Shown here in pieces: positions 1 through 8,325 of a DNA stretch of 11,513 nucleotides. Positions within the stretch are counted from its first letter, which is position 1. Every line of letters begins with the position of its first letter. The position numbers and the translations under genes were made by a program. This stretch comes from Bacteroidales bacterium (GTDB lineage: Bacteria; Bacteroidota; Bacteroidia; Bacteroidales; UBA4181): positions 1-11,513 of the forward strand of contig JAISKR010000305.1 of the NCBI GenBank assembly GCA_031260845.1, given 5' to 3'. Below the pieces are notes generated by a model, which did not search any database, had not been told where the DNA came from, and worked only from the letters and a program-made list of their open reading frames with translations.

Positions 1-995
1 AACGCTACCAAATTCAACCCGTTTGGCGGGCAGACCGTCCGCAAAAAGGGCGTTACCGCGAATTTTACCAGTGCGATGCTGACGTGGTAGGCAGCAATTC
101 ACTGCTCAACGAGGCGGAACTGCTGCAACTCATTGACGAGGTGTTTCGTGCGCTGAAAATTCGCGTGGTGGTGAAACTCAACAACCGCAAGATTTTGACC
201 GGCATTGCGGAATTAATCGGGCAGCCGGATAAGATAACGGACATCACGGTTGCCATTGACAAATTGGAAAAAATCGGGCAGGAAAAGGTGAACGCGGAAC
301 TGATAGAGAAGGGTTTGAGCCGCGAGGCGGTGGATGCGCTGCAACCCGTTCTGCAACTGAGCGGCAGCAACCGCGAAAAACTGTCGCAACTGACTGAATT
401 GCTTGCAGGCAGCGAAGCAGGAAAAACCGGAATAAGCGAAGTTGGCGCCATATTGGATTATGCCGATGCGTTGAACATTCAAACGCCCGTTTCGCTTGAC
501 CTGACGCTTGCCCGCGGGCTGAATTACTACACCGGCGCCATTCTCGAAGTGAAGGCGTTGGACGTGGAAATGGGCAGCATTTGCGGTGGCGGACGCTACG
601 ACAACCTGACCGGAATCTTCGGTTTGCCCGACATTTCGGGGGTAGGTATCTCTTTCGGCGCCGACCGCATCTGCGACGTACTGACGCAGTTGAACGCTTT
701 TCCCGAAAATTCGGGACAAACAACGCGGCTAATGTTCGTCAATTTCGGTAAAAACGAGGAATTATATGCGCTTGTACAGTTAAAACGGCTTCGCGACGCC
801 GGAATCAATGCAGAGATATATCCCGAATCAGCCAAAATGAAGAAACAGATGGTTTATGCCAACGGCAAAGCCATACCGTTTGTGGCAATGACGGGCGAAA
901 ACGAAATTGCGAACAACGTCATCAGCCTGAAAAATATGCTCACCGGCGAACAGCAAAACGTGTCGCCCGACGAACTCTTGGAAATCGTTAAATAA
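1..995 (+). CDS. hisS: Histidine--tRNA ligase, 3' part (5' end outside window)
   Basis: HisRS charges tRNA(His) with histidine in the cytoplasm. The reading frame is open from base 3 to the TAA at 993-995, giving 330 visible codons; family members of this type are about 450 residues, so roughly the first 120 (including class II motif 1) lie upstream of the window. Visible in order: class II motif 2 at once ([17 protein letters not shown], with the catalytic Arg), the HisRS signature [10 protein letters not shown] (nt 507-536), a glycine-rich GGGRYD (nt 585-602), motif 3 [11 protein letters not shown] (nt 639-671), and the C-terminal anticodon-binding domain from about nt 726. The motif 2 wording and [10 protein letters not shown] resemble the eukaryote-like HisRS branch more than the E. 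coli enzyme. An internal GTG at 84 is not the start, since conserved motif 2 precedes it in frame. A radical SAM gene follows after 6 nt. Confidence 0.96.
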   Translation, partial: RYQIQPVWRADRPQKGRYREFYQCDADVVGSNSLLNEAELLQLIDEVFRALKIRVVVKLNNRKILTGIAELIGQPDKITDITVAIDKLEKIGQEKVNAELIEKGLSREAVDALQPVLQLSGSNREKLSQLTELLAGSEAGKTGISEVGAILDYADALNIQTPVSLDLTLARGLNYYTGAILEVKALDVEMGSICGGGRYDNLTGIFGLPDISGVGISFGADRICDVLTQLNAFPENSGQTTRLMFVNFGKNEELYALVQLKRLRDAGINAEIYPESAKMKKQMVYANGKAIPFVAMTGENEIANNVISLKNMLTGEQQNVSPDELLEIVK

Positions 996-1001
996 GCGCA
1001 G

Positions 1002-2747
1002 GTGAGCGACCGAAAACTCAGCGATTGGCTGCCGACCTCGAAACATGAAGCGGAAGCGCGCGGATGGACGGAATTAGACGTCATTCTGTTTTCGGGCGAC
1101 GCTTACGTTGACCATCCAGCCTTTGGCGCAGCCGTCATCGGGCGGGTGTTAGAGGCTGACGGACTGCGTGTAGCCATTGTGCCCCAACCCAACTGGCGCG
1201 ACGACCTGCGCGATTTCAAGAAATTGGGCGTTCCCCGCCTCTTCTTCGGCATTTCCGGCGGCTGCATGGACAGCATGGTCAACCACTACACCGCCAACAA
1301 TCGCCTGCGCAGCGACGACGCCTACACAGCAGGCAATATTTCAGGATTTCGACCTGATTACGCGGTGTCGGTTTATTCGCAGATACTGAAACGGCTGTAT
1401 CCCGACGTTCCGGTCGTTATCGGCGGCATTGAAGCGTCTTTGCGGCGGTTTACCCATTACGATTACTGGCAGGACAAGTTGTTGCCAAGTATATTGCACA
1501 GCAGCAAGGCGGATTTGCTGGTGTATGGCATGGGTGAACACATTATTCGCAAGATTGCACAAGGCTTGCAATCCGGCACGACATGGCAGGAACTGCACGA
1601 TATGCCGCAAATTGTTTATTTGTCGGATAATCTGCCGAAAAACAGCGAACACTGCGCCATGCTTCACTCGCATGAATCCTGCGTGCAGGACAAGCGCAAA
1701 TTTGCCGAAAATTTCTGCCGGATAGAAACGGAATCAGGCAAATTGCAGGCTGTCGGTTGCATTGAGCCTGTCGCAGGGCAGTATGTAGTGGCAAATCCGC
1801 CCGAATATCATCTCAACGAGGCAGACGTGGATATGGCTTTCGACCTTCCATACACGCGACTGCCGCATCCCCGCTACAAAAACAAGCATATTCCGGCTTT
1901 CGAGATGATTAAATATTCGGTCAATATCCATCGCGGATGCTTCGGTGGGTGCAGTTTCTGCACCATTTCAGCCCATCAGGGCAGGTTTATCGCTTGCCGT
2001 TCCGAGCAATCCATCGTCAACGAAGTGAAAAAGATTGTTCAAATGCCTGATTTCAAAGGATATTTGTCTGATTTGGGCGGTCCATCCGCCAATATGTACG
2101 GCATGAAAGGCAAGGAACAGGCGCTTTGCAGCAAATGCAGCCGCTATTCCTGCATCTATCCGCGCATCTGCAAGAATTTAGACAGCAATCACGCGCCGTT
2201 ATTGGCATTGTACCGCAAAATTCGCGCAATGGCAGGCATCAAAAAGGTTTTCATCGGCAGCGGTGTTCGCTATGACCTGTTTTTAGACGAAAAGGGCTTC
2301 TTATCGAAAACCCACGCCGAATATTTTCGGGAACTGGTTGAGCATCACGTTTCGGGACGGCTGAAAGTAGCGCCGGAACACACTTCGCCCAAGGTGTTGA
2401 AAGCCATGCGCAAACCGTCATTCGACTTGTTCATACGCCTGAAAGAAGCCTTTGACAAGACAAACAACTCACTGCATCTGCAACAGCAACTGATACCCTA
2501 TTTCATATCAAGCCACCCCGCCTGTGAAGACGCAGATATGCGGCAACTATCCGACGCCATGCGCCAAATGCGGATGAACAGGTTGGAACAGGTACAGGAT
2601 TTCACGCCCACCCCACTCACACTGTCATCGGTAATGTACTACTGCGGTTTCGACCCTTACAATGGCGAAAAAATGTACGTGGCACGACAAAAAGAGGCAA
2701 AATTAAAGCAAAAGGAATATTTTTTCAAAAAAAACATTAGCAGTTAA
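1002..2747 (+). CDS. ygiQ: YgiQ family radical SAM protein (UPF0313)
   Basis: A 581-residue protein of the widespread YgiQ family, whose biochemical role is to my knowledge not established. The N-terminal part (about 1-210) has YgiQ signatures SGDAYVDHPAFG (31-42), GGCMDSMVNHYT (86-97) and GGIEASLRR (141-149). The radical SAM core has CX3CX2C at Cys313, Cys317 and Cys320 (RGCFGGCSFC), expected to bind a 4Fe-4S cluster that cleaves S-adenosylmethionine. A second cysteine group at 376, 379, 384 and 390 (CSKCSRYSC then YPRIC) could hold zinc or another cluster; E. coli YgiQ has a similar group. Further family motifs are GSGVRYDL (419-426), LKVAPEHT (454-461) and LIPYFISSHP (497-506). The GTG start at 1002 is chosen because hisS's in-frame TAA at 993-995 blocks anything longer, no early ATG exists, and family similarity begins within the first 20 residues. 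Probably co-transcribed with hisS. Confidence 0.93.
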   Translation: MSDRKLSDWLPTSKHEAEARGWTELDVILFSGDAYVDHPAFGAAVIGRVLEADGLRVAIVPQPNWRDDLRDFKKLGVPRLFFGISGGCMDSMVNHYTANNRLRSDDAYTAGNISGFRPDYAVSVYSQILKRLYPDVPVVIGGIEASLRRFTHYDYWQDKLLPSILHSSKADLLVYGMGEHIIRKIAQGLQSGTTWQELHDMPQIVYLSDNLPKNSEHCAMLHSHESCVQDKRKFAENFCRIETESGKLQAVGCIEPVAGQYVVANPPEYHLNEADVDMAFDLPYTRLPHPRYKNKHIPAFEMIKYSVNIHRGCFGGCSFCTISAHQGRFIACRSEQSIVNEVKKIVQMPDFKGYLSDLGGPSANMYGMKGKEQALCSKCSRYSCIYPRICKNLDSNHAPLLALYRKIRAMAGIKKVFIGSGVRYDLFLDEKGFLSKTHAEYFRELVEHHVSGRLKVAPEHTSPKVLKAMRKPSFDLFIRLKEAFDKTNNSLHLQQQLIPYFISSHPACEDADMRQLSDAMRQMRMNRLEQVQDFTPTPLTLSSVMYYCGFDPYNGEKMYVARQKEAKLKQKEYFFKKNISS

Positions 2748-2750
2748 CGC

Positions 2751-4313
2751 CTATTCCCCGTTCATGGAAACAAGAAATTCCTCGTTGGACTGGGTTTTTG
2801 TAAGCCTGTCGCGTATAAATTCCATGGCTTCCACGGGATTCATATCGGTAAGGAAGTTACGTAATACCCAAATACGGCTCAAAGCGTCCCTGTTCACCAA
2901 GAGATCTTCGCGGCGGGTGCTCGATGCGGTAATATCCACAGCAGGAAATATGCGTTTGTTCGACAGTTTGCGTTCCAATTGCAATTCCATATTGCCTGTA
3001 CCCTTAAATTCCTCGAAAATCACCTCGTCCATACGCGAGCCAGTTTCGGTAAGCGCTGTGGCAAGGATGGTGAGCGAACCGCCGTTCTCAATGTTACGGG
3101 CAGCGCCGAAGAAACGTTTGGGTTTCTGCAAGGCATTGGAATCAACACCGCCGGTAAGCACCTTGCCCGATGCAGGGGCTATCGTATTGAACGCGCGCGC
3201 CAGACGGGTGATGGAATCCAGCAGAATCATCACGTCATGACCGCATTCTACCATGCGTTTGGCTTTTTCGAGTACGATATTGGCAACACGCACGTGCCGT
3301 TCAGCCGGTTCGTCGAAAGTAGAGGCGATGACTTCGCCGCGTACACTGCGAGCCATATCCGTCACTTCCTCAGGACGTTCGTCTATCAGCAGAATGATTA
3401 GATATACTTCGGGGTGGTTTTTGGCTACGGCATTGGCTATTTCTTTCAGCAACACCGTTTTACCTGTTTTAGGCTGTGCTACAATCAATCCGCGCTGTCC
3501 TTTTCCAATAGGGGAAAATAAGTCAACGATGCGGCAGGACAGCGAAGCCTGCTCGCCGGATTTGACCAGTGTGAACTTTTCGTCGGGAAAAAGAGGCGTG
3601 AGAAAGTCGAACGGAATGCGGTCGCGGATATAGTCCGGCGAGCGTCCGTTAATGTCTTCCACCTTCACCAGAGGGAAATACCTCTCGCCTTCTTTGGGCG
3701 GGCGGACAGGACCGCGCACCACGTCGCCGGTTTTCAGTCCGAACAGTTTTATTTGCGATTGCGATACATATATATCGTCGGGTGAACTGAGGTAATTGTA
3801 ATCGGCTGAACGCAGGAAACCGTAACCTTCCTGCATGATTTCCAGCACGCCTTCACCTGAAATGATGCCCTCGAAATCAAAACCCGGAGCCTTATATTTC
3901 CGTTCAAACGATTTGCGATGATCCCAGTCGGAACCTGACGGGCTATTCATCGGCTGTCTGCTGTATGAATCCGGATTTCTCACCTGATAATCATCTTTAT
4001 TTTCAGATACTTCCACCGTTTGTTCTTCAATCGGATCGGGGTCAAATTCAAGTTCCGACTCGGGTTCGACGATTTCCGGCAACACAACGTCTTTTTCTGC
4101 AAAAGGCAATTCATCCATCAGTCTGTTGTCCTTTTGTTTGGCAGGCGCTGGCTGCGACGGTAACGGAGCAAGCGATTTAATCGCCTGTTGATCAAGAATC
4201 TTGAATACAAGATCTTGTTTTTTCATTGTTTCAACACGTTTGATGCCCATGGTTTTGGCTATTTCACGCAACTCTGTTAAAACCTTGGTATTCAATTCAA
4301 GAATATCATACAT
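2751..4313 (-). CDS. rho: Transcription termination factor Rho
   Basis: Rho is a hexameric RNA helicase/ATPase that ends transcription of untranslated RNA. The ATG at 4313 gives 520 residues; an in-frame TTG two codons upstream (4319) is possible but MYDILELN fits the family better. Residues 1-46 are the N-terminal helical Rho_N region. Residues 47-150 form a low-complexity, proline- and acid-rich linker typical of Bacteroidota Rho and absent from E. coli Rho (419 aa). Residues 155-222 are the cold-shock-like RNA-binding fold ([20 protein letters not shown], then [11 protein letters not shown]). The ATPase core has a P-loop AQPKTGKT (279-286), catalytic-Glu segment DERPEEV (311-317), Walker [18 protein letters not shown] (360-376), Q-loop [20 protein letters not shown] (386-405) and R-loop [20 protein letters not shown] (424-443). 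No key residue appears to be missing. It converges on ygiQ with a 3-nt gap and is divergent from metH. Confidence 0.97.
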   Translation of the reverse strand: MYDILELNTKVLTELREIAKTMGIKRVETMKKQDLVFKILDQQAIKSLAPLPSQPAPAKQKDNRLMDELPFAEKDVVLPEIVEPESELEFDPDPIEEQTVEVSENKDDYQVRNPDSYSRQPMNSPSGSDWDHRKSFERKYKAPGFDFEGIISGEGVLEIMQEGYGFLRSADYNYLSSPDDIYVSQSQIKLFGLKTGDVVRGPVRPPKEGERYFPLVKVEDINGRSPDYIRDRIPFDFLTPLFPDEKFTLVKSGEQASLSCRIVDLFSPIGKGQRGLIVAQPKTGKTVLLKEIANAVAKNHPEVYLIILLIDERPEEVTDMARSVRGEVIASTFDEPAERHVRVANIVLEKAKRMVECGHDVMILLDSITRLARAFNTIAPASGKVLTGGVDSNALQKPKRFFGAARNIENGGSLTILATALTETGSRMDEVIFEEFKGTGNMELQLERKLSNKRIFPAVDITASSTRREDLLVNRDALSRIWVLRNFLTDMNPVEAMEFIRDRLTKTQSNEEFLVSMNGE

Positions 4314-4414
4314 AATCAATAAAATATTAAGGATTTTTCAATTGATTCCCCGGAACTTTACACAAAATACGAAGAATGTTATCTGATTGTTGACAGTCCC
4401 TCAGGAAATTTTTG

Positions 4415-4446
4415 CAAAAATACAGATAAGGATTCATTCTACCAAA
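4415..4446 (-). promoter_or_regulatory. Promoter of rho (Bacteroidota housekeeping sigma type)
   Basis: Read on the minus strand: TTTG (4446-4443), exactly 20 nt, then TATTTTTG (4422-4415), a full match to the Bacteroidota -33/-7 consensus TTTG and TAnnTTTG. Predicted transcription start is near 4409, leaving a leader of about 95 nt before the rho ATG. The -7 box overlaps a 14-bp perfect palindrome, ATTTTTGCAAAAAT (4408-4421). I saw no convincing leader peptide in the 5' leader. The promoter call is inference from consensus and spacing. Confidence 0.72.
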
Positions 4447-4536
4447 TTTATTTTAAAGATATTTTATAATGTTTGCTGACATAGTTGTAAAATCAGTGGT
4501 TTTGGCGTGGTGAAATTGAAAGATTCCGTTCTTGGC

Positions 4537-4568
4537 TTTGCGTGTCGCCAAGAAATTCTCTATCTTTG
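4537..4568 (+). promoter_or_regulatory. Promoter of metH (Bacteroidota housekeeping sigma type)
   Basis: TTTG at 4537-4540, exactly 20 nt, then TATCTTTG at 4561-4568: both elements match the phylum consensus and the spacing equals that of the divergent rho promoter. Predicted start near 4574 leaves a leader of only about 15 nt before the metH ATG at 4590, too short for a riboswitch downstream of this start site. No Shine-Dalgarno is visible; the leader is T/A-rich. Confidence 0.78.
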
Positions 4569-4589
4569 TCCTGTTATTTTTAATGGAAT

Positions 4590-7500
4590 ATGCAGTTAGA
4601 AACCCTTCTGTCCCAACGCATTCTTATTCTTGACGGTGCTATGGGCACTATGATACAGCCGTTGGGCTTGACGGAAAGCGATTTCCGAAGTCAGCGGTTT
4701 GCGCGGCATCAGGTGGATTTGCGCGGCAACAACGATGTGCTGTCACTGACGCGCCCCGATGTCATCAGACATATTCACGAACAATACCTTCAAGCAGGGG
4801 CAGATATTATTACGGCGAACACATTTAATTCCAATCGCTTGTCGCAGAGCGATTACGATTTGCAGGATTTCGTTTACGAGATGAACAAAACCAGCGCAGC
4901 CTTGGCAAAATCCGCTGCGCAGCAATACAGTACCGCCGAAAAGCCGCGTTTTGTGGCAGGAACGCTCGGACCGACGGGCAAATCAGCCTCTATGTCGCCC
5001 GATGTGAACAATCCTGCTTACCGTGCCGTATCTTTCGACGATTTTGTCGAGGTATATGCCGAGCAGGTGCGGGGATTGATGGATGGCGGTGCAGACATTC
5101 TGCTGTGCGAAACGGTTTTCGACACTTTGAACGTCAAAGCGGCTCTCTTTGCTATTGAATCCATATTTGCCGAACGCAAACAGCGCCTGCCGGTGATGGT
5201 GTCGGCTACGATTACCGACAACAGCGGGCGTACACTGTCCGGACAAACCATCGACGCTTTCCTTTACTCGGTGATGCACCACGAACTGTTGAGCGTCGGC
5301 ATCAACTGCGCGCTGGGGGCTAAACAGATGCGTCCGTATCTCGAAGAACTGTCGCGTAAAGCGCCGTTTCGCATCAGCGTGCATCCCAATGCCGGACTGC
5401 CCAACCAATTGGGTGCTTATGACCAAACGCCGGAAGAATTTACGGACATTATCCGCGATTTCGTAGGGCATGGATTTGTGAACATTGTAGGCGGCTGTTG
5501 CGGCACTACGCCTGCGCATATCGAAGGAATTGTTCGCGCAGTGAAGGACGCCGCGCCTCACGTAGCGCCTGCCCGTCCGAAAGCCTTGTTGTTGTCGGGA
5601 TTGGAGCCTTTGATAGCCGACGAAAGCAAAAATTTCATGAATATCGGCGAGCGGTGTAATGTGGCAGGCTCTGCGAAGTTTGCGCGGCTGATACGCGAGG
5701 GAAAATTTGACGAAGCGATAGGCATTGCACGCAATCAGGCAGAAACAGGCGCACAGGTCATTGATGTGAACATGGACGACGCCATGCTGGACGCCGTTGC
5801 TTCCATGACCGTCTTTCTGAACCTGCTGGCTTCCGAACCCGAAGCGGCACGCCTGCCGGTGATGGTCGATTCATCCAAATGGGAAGTATTGGAAGCAGGT
5901 TTGAAATGCCTGCAAGGTAAATCCATTGTCAATTCCATCAGTTTGAAGGAAGGCGAGGACGCTTTCCGCAAAAAGGCAGCCATTATCAAACGTTACGGAG
6001 CCGCAGTGGTGGTGATGGCGTTTGATGAAGAGGGACAGGCAACGGATTACGACCGCCGTACCGCTATTTGCGCCCGAGCCTACCGTATTTTGACCGAAGA
6101 GGTCGGTTTTCCTGCCACTGATATTATTTTCGACCCGAATATTCTCACCATCGGCACAGGTATTAAGGAACACAACAATTTTGCGGTGGATTTCCTGCAA
6201 GCCGTGCGATGGATAAAGAGCAATCTTCCTTATGCGCGTGTTAGCGGTGGAGTCAGCAATCTGTCGTTCGCTTTTCGCGGAAACAACCCCTTGCGCGAAG
6301 CCATGCACTCTGTTTTCCTCTATCATGCCATCAAAGAAGGGATGGACATGGGTATTGTCAATGCCGGTCTGCTGCCGGTGTATGACGATATTCCCATCGA
6401 CCTGCGCAATGCGGTGGAAGACCTGATTTTCAACCGCCGCCCTGACGCCACCGAGCGTTTGTTGGACATGGCGGGCGATATGAAGGAGAGCGCAAACGTT
6501 TCCACGCAGAATACCAACCAATGGCGGGAACTTCCTTTGAAAGAACGCATCAAATACGCCTTGATAAAAGGGATTACCGACTATATGGACGCCGACATGG
6601 AGGAAGCGCGGCAGCATTATTCGCCAACGCTCACCATCATTGAGGGTCCGCTGATGGACGGCATCAACGAGGTGGGTAATCTTTTCGGCGACGGCAAAAT
6701 GTTTCTGCCTCAGGTGGTGAAAAGCGCCCGCGTGATGCGGCGTGCGGTCGGCTACCTGCAACCTTTTATCGAGGCAGAGAAAGAGGAGTCCGGCAATCGA
6801 GAGGCAGCCGGCAAGATATTGATAGCGACCGTGAAAGGCGACGTACACGACATTGGAAAAAACATTGTGGGCGTGGTGCTGTCGTGCAACAACTACGAAA
6901 TCATTGACCTTGGCGTGATGGTGTCCTGCGAAAAAATCATTGCCGAGGCACAGGCGCGACAAGTTGATATTGTGGCGTTAAGCGGGCTGATAACCCCGTC
7001 GTTGGAGGAAATGAAGCACGTTGCCGGCGAAATGGAACGCAACGGGTTGGAACAGCCGCTCATGATTGGCGGAGCCACCACGTCGAAATTGCATACCGCC
7101 ATTCATCTGTCGCCTGCATATAGGCAACCGGTTGTGTATGTGAAAGATGCGTCGCGAAGTGTTGCCGTAGCCAATTCTTTACTGACGGAAAAAGCCGCTT
7201 TTGCAGAACGTCTGCAAGATGAATACCGCGAAGTTCGTGAAAAATATGAACAAACCGCTTCCTCTGTTTCCAAACTGAGCCTTGCACAGGCGCGTGAGAA
7301 CCGTCTGCGGATTGATTTCGGCGCAGAACCGCCGATAAAGCCTGCCTTTGTGGGTGTGAAAGCGTTGAACAACTATCCTTTGGCGGAAATACGAAAGTAT
7401 ATTGATTGGACATTCTTTTTTCTTGCATGGCAGTTGAAAGGGAAATATCCCCAAATTCTGGAAAATCCCGAAACGGGCGCAGAAGCGAAACGCCTGTTCG

Positions 7501-8177
7501 ATGACGCCAACCGTATGCTGAACGATATGATTGTGTACCAAAAAATCACCGCCAACGGCGTTTTCGGCATTTTTCCCGCACAGTCTGTCGGTGATGATAT
7601 TGCGGTATATCGCGACGAACAGCGCATTGATACACTCTGTGTGTTCCGCAACCTGCGCAACCAGACCGCCAAAGCGGGACAGGCGAATCTCTGCTTGTCG
7701 GATTTCATTGCGCCCGATGACAGCGAATACAAGGATTATATCGGCGCGTTTGCGGTGACGGCGGGCTTGGGCGTTGACGCTTTGGTGGCTGACTATCAGG
7801 CGCAGGGCGATGAGTATAGCGCCATCATGGTGAAACTGCTGGCAGACCGTATGGCAGAAGCCTTTACCGAACTGCTGCATCACGAAGTTTGCCGCCAATA
7901 TTGGGGCGATGCCGGCATCCGTCCTGCACACGGTTATCCCGCCTGCCCCGAACATTCTGAAAAGGAAACGCTTTTTGCGCTGTTGGATGCGCCCGCCTAC
8001 GGCATGAAACTGACCGAATCGTATGCCATCTATCCGGCAGCAGCCACTTGCGGACTCATTTTCGCCCATCCGCAAAGCCGCTACTTCGCCGTGGGCAAAA
8101 TCACCGACGAGCAACTGAATGACTATGCCCGACGAAAAGGAATGTCGCCGGAACAGGTGAAGAAATTTTTGGCGTAG
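4590..8177 (+). CDS. metH: Cobalamin-dependent methionine synthase
   Basis: MetH moves a methyl group from 5-methyltetrahydrofolate through cobalamin to homocysteine, making methionine and regenerating tetrahydrofolate in the cytosol. At 1195 residues it is full length (E. coli 1227). Domain 1 (about 1-325) is the homocysteine domain, with [11 protein letters not shown] (12-22) and zinc ligands Cys240, Cys303 and Cys304 (GGCCGTTP). Domain 2 (about 345-625) is the pterin-binding barrel, with [14 protein letters not shown] (351-364). The cap and B12 domains follow: the base-off motif GDVHDIGKN (750-758) places the cobalt-ligand histidine at His753, with ALSGLITPS (796-804) and IGGATTSK (826-833) beyond. 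The C-terminal reactivation domain (about 900-1195) has [12 protein letters not shown] (1111-1122), the AdoMet-binding segment. All four modules are present and intact. It stands alone as a transcription unit, divergent from rho and convergent with the downstream phosphatase gene. The start at 4590 suits the conserved N-terminus; an ATG at 4583 is out of frame. Confidence 0.98.
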   Translation: MQLETLLSQRILILDGAMGTMIQPLGLTESDFRSQRFARHQVDLRGNNDVLSLTRPDVIRHIHEQYLQAGADIITANTFNSNRLSQSDYDLQDFVYEMNKTSAALAKSAAQQYSTAEKPRFVAGTLGPTGKSASMSPDVNNPAYRAVSFDDFVEVYAEQVRGLMDGGADILLCETVFDTLNVKAALFAIESIFAERKQRLPVMVSATITDNSGRTLSGQTIDAFLYSVMHHELLSVGINCALGAKQMRPYLEELSRKAPFRISVHPNAGLPNQLGAYDQTPEEFTDIIRDFVGHGFVNIVGGCCGTTPAHIEGIVRAVKDAAPHVAPARPKALLLSGLEPLIADESKNFMNIGERCNVAGSAKFARLIREGKFDEAIGIARNQAETGAQVIDVNMDDAMLDAVASMTVFLNLLASEPEAARLPVMVDSSKWEVLEAGLKCLQGKSIVNSISLKEGEDAFRKKAAIIKRYGAAVVVMAFDEEGQATDYDRRTAICARAYRILTEEVGFPATDIIFDPNILTIGTGIKEHNNFAVDFLQAVRWIKSNLPYARVSGGVSNLSFAFRGNNPLREAMHSVFLYHAIKEGMDMGIVNAGLLPVYDDIPIDLRNAVEDLIFNRRPDATERLLDMAGDMKESANVSTQNTNQWRELPLKERIKYALIKGITDYMDADMEEARQHYSPTLTIIEGPLMDGINEVGNLFGDGKMFLPQVVKSARVMRRAVGYLQPFIEAEKEESGNREAAGKILIATVKGDVHDIGKNIVGVVLSCNNYEIIDLGVMVSCEKIIAEAQARQVDIVALSGLITPSLEEMKHVAGEMERNGLEQPLMIGGATTSKLHTAIHLSPAYRQPVVYVKDASRSVAVANSLLTEKAAFAERLQDEYREVREKYEQTASSVSKLSLAQARENRLRIDFGAEPPIKPAFVGVKALNNYPLAEIRKYIDWTFFFLAWQLKGKYPQILENPETGAEAKRLFDDANRMLNDMIVYQKITANGVFGIFPAQSVGDDIAVYRDEQRIDTLCVFRNLRNQTAKAGQANLCLSDFIAPDDSEYKDYIGAFAVTAGLGVDALVADYQAQGDEYSAIMVKLLADRMAEAFTELLHHEVCRQYWGDAGIRPAHGYPACPEHSEKETLFALLDAPAYGMKLTESYAIYPAAATCGLIFAHPQSRYFAVGKITDEQLNDYARRKGMSPEQVKKFLA

Positions 8178-8201
8178 CGACTGAATAAACACTGATGATA
8201 G

Positions 8202-8256
8202 CAACCTACGAAAGTTTCGTAGATCTACGAAACTTTCGTAGATGCCTTCGAGGTTG
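8202..8256. terminator. Possible outer stem, bidirectional terminator candidate
   Basis: CAACCT (8202-8207) pairs with AGGTTG (8251-8256), and CGAA (8209-8212) with TTCG (8247-8250) with one bulged A, enclosing most of the tandem palindrome. A short TTT (8257-8259) follows on the plus strand. The position between two converging genes (metH ends 8177, the phosphatase ends 8326) favours a termination or insulating role, but there is no long U-tract, so a canonical intrinsic terminator is not supported. The remaining bases to 8325 are AT-rich, with only a weak 4-bp hairpin (GACC 8315-8318 with GGTC 8323-8326) touching the phosphatase stop codon. Confidence 0.35.
8206..8241. repeat. Perfect 36-bp palindrome of two tandem self-palindromic units
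   Basis: Unit 1 (8206-8222) is CTACGAAA-G-TTTCGTAG and unit 2 (8225-8241) is CTACGAAA-C-TTTCGTAG, separated by AT. Each unit is self-complementary around its central base, and the two are reverse complements of each other, so the whole 36 bp is also a perfect palindrome. Equally it is a 19-nt tandem duplication with an AT tail (second tail at 8242-8243) differing only at the G/C centre. I see no other copy in the window. It may be a terminator-like RNA hairpin, an intergenic REP-like element or a tandem operator; the sequence alone does not decide. Confidence 0.9.
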
Positions 8257-8325
8257 TTTAAAATTACGGAATTGACTCATTCTCTATTTCATCCAACGAG
8301 AGATTATTCTTGATGACCGATTGGT

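Noticed and set aside
84..86. GTG at 84 as the start of a short hisS or separate protein
   Set aside because: The same frame is open back to base 3 and encodes the conserved class II motif 2 just upstream, so the gene is cut by the window edge and not a short gene.
213..719. Minus-strand open frames inside hisS
   Set aside because: Antisense to conserved HisRS motifs, with no independent support.
4317..4319. TTG start for rho two codons upstream of the ATG
   Set aside because: The ATG at 4313 gives the family-like MYDILELN start; a TTG start adds only two residues with no supporting ribosome-binding signal.
5871..6962. A 363-codon open frame on the minus strand inside metH
   Set aside because: It lies wholly antisense to conserved MetH domains, has no recognisable motif and no promoter signal that I saw; such frames arise from the codon bias of the sense gene.
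7179..8204. A 341-codon open frame on the minus strand overlapping the 3' half of metH
   Set aside because: It shadows the conserved reactivation domain of MetH; the composition (many His, Phe, Arg and Gln) is typical of antisense translation and no family is recognisable.
8206..8241. CRISPR array or insertion-sequence ends
   Set aside because: There are only two adjacent units with a 2-nt gap, no spacers, no transposase and no target duplications, so neither interpretation holds.
8206..8241. Canonical intrinsic terminator at the palindrome itself
   Set aside because: Neither strand shows a U-rich tract directly after the stem; only a termination or insulation role in a wider sense remains possible.
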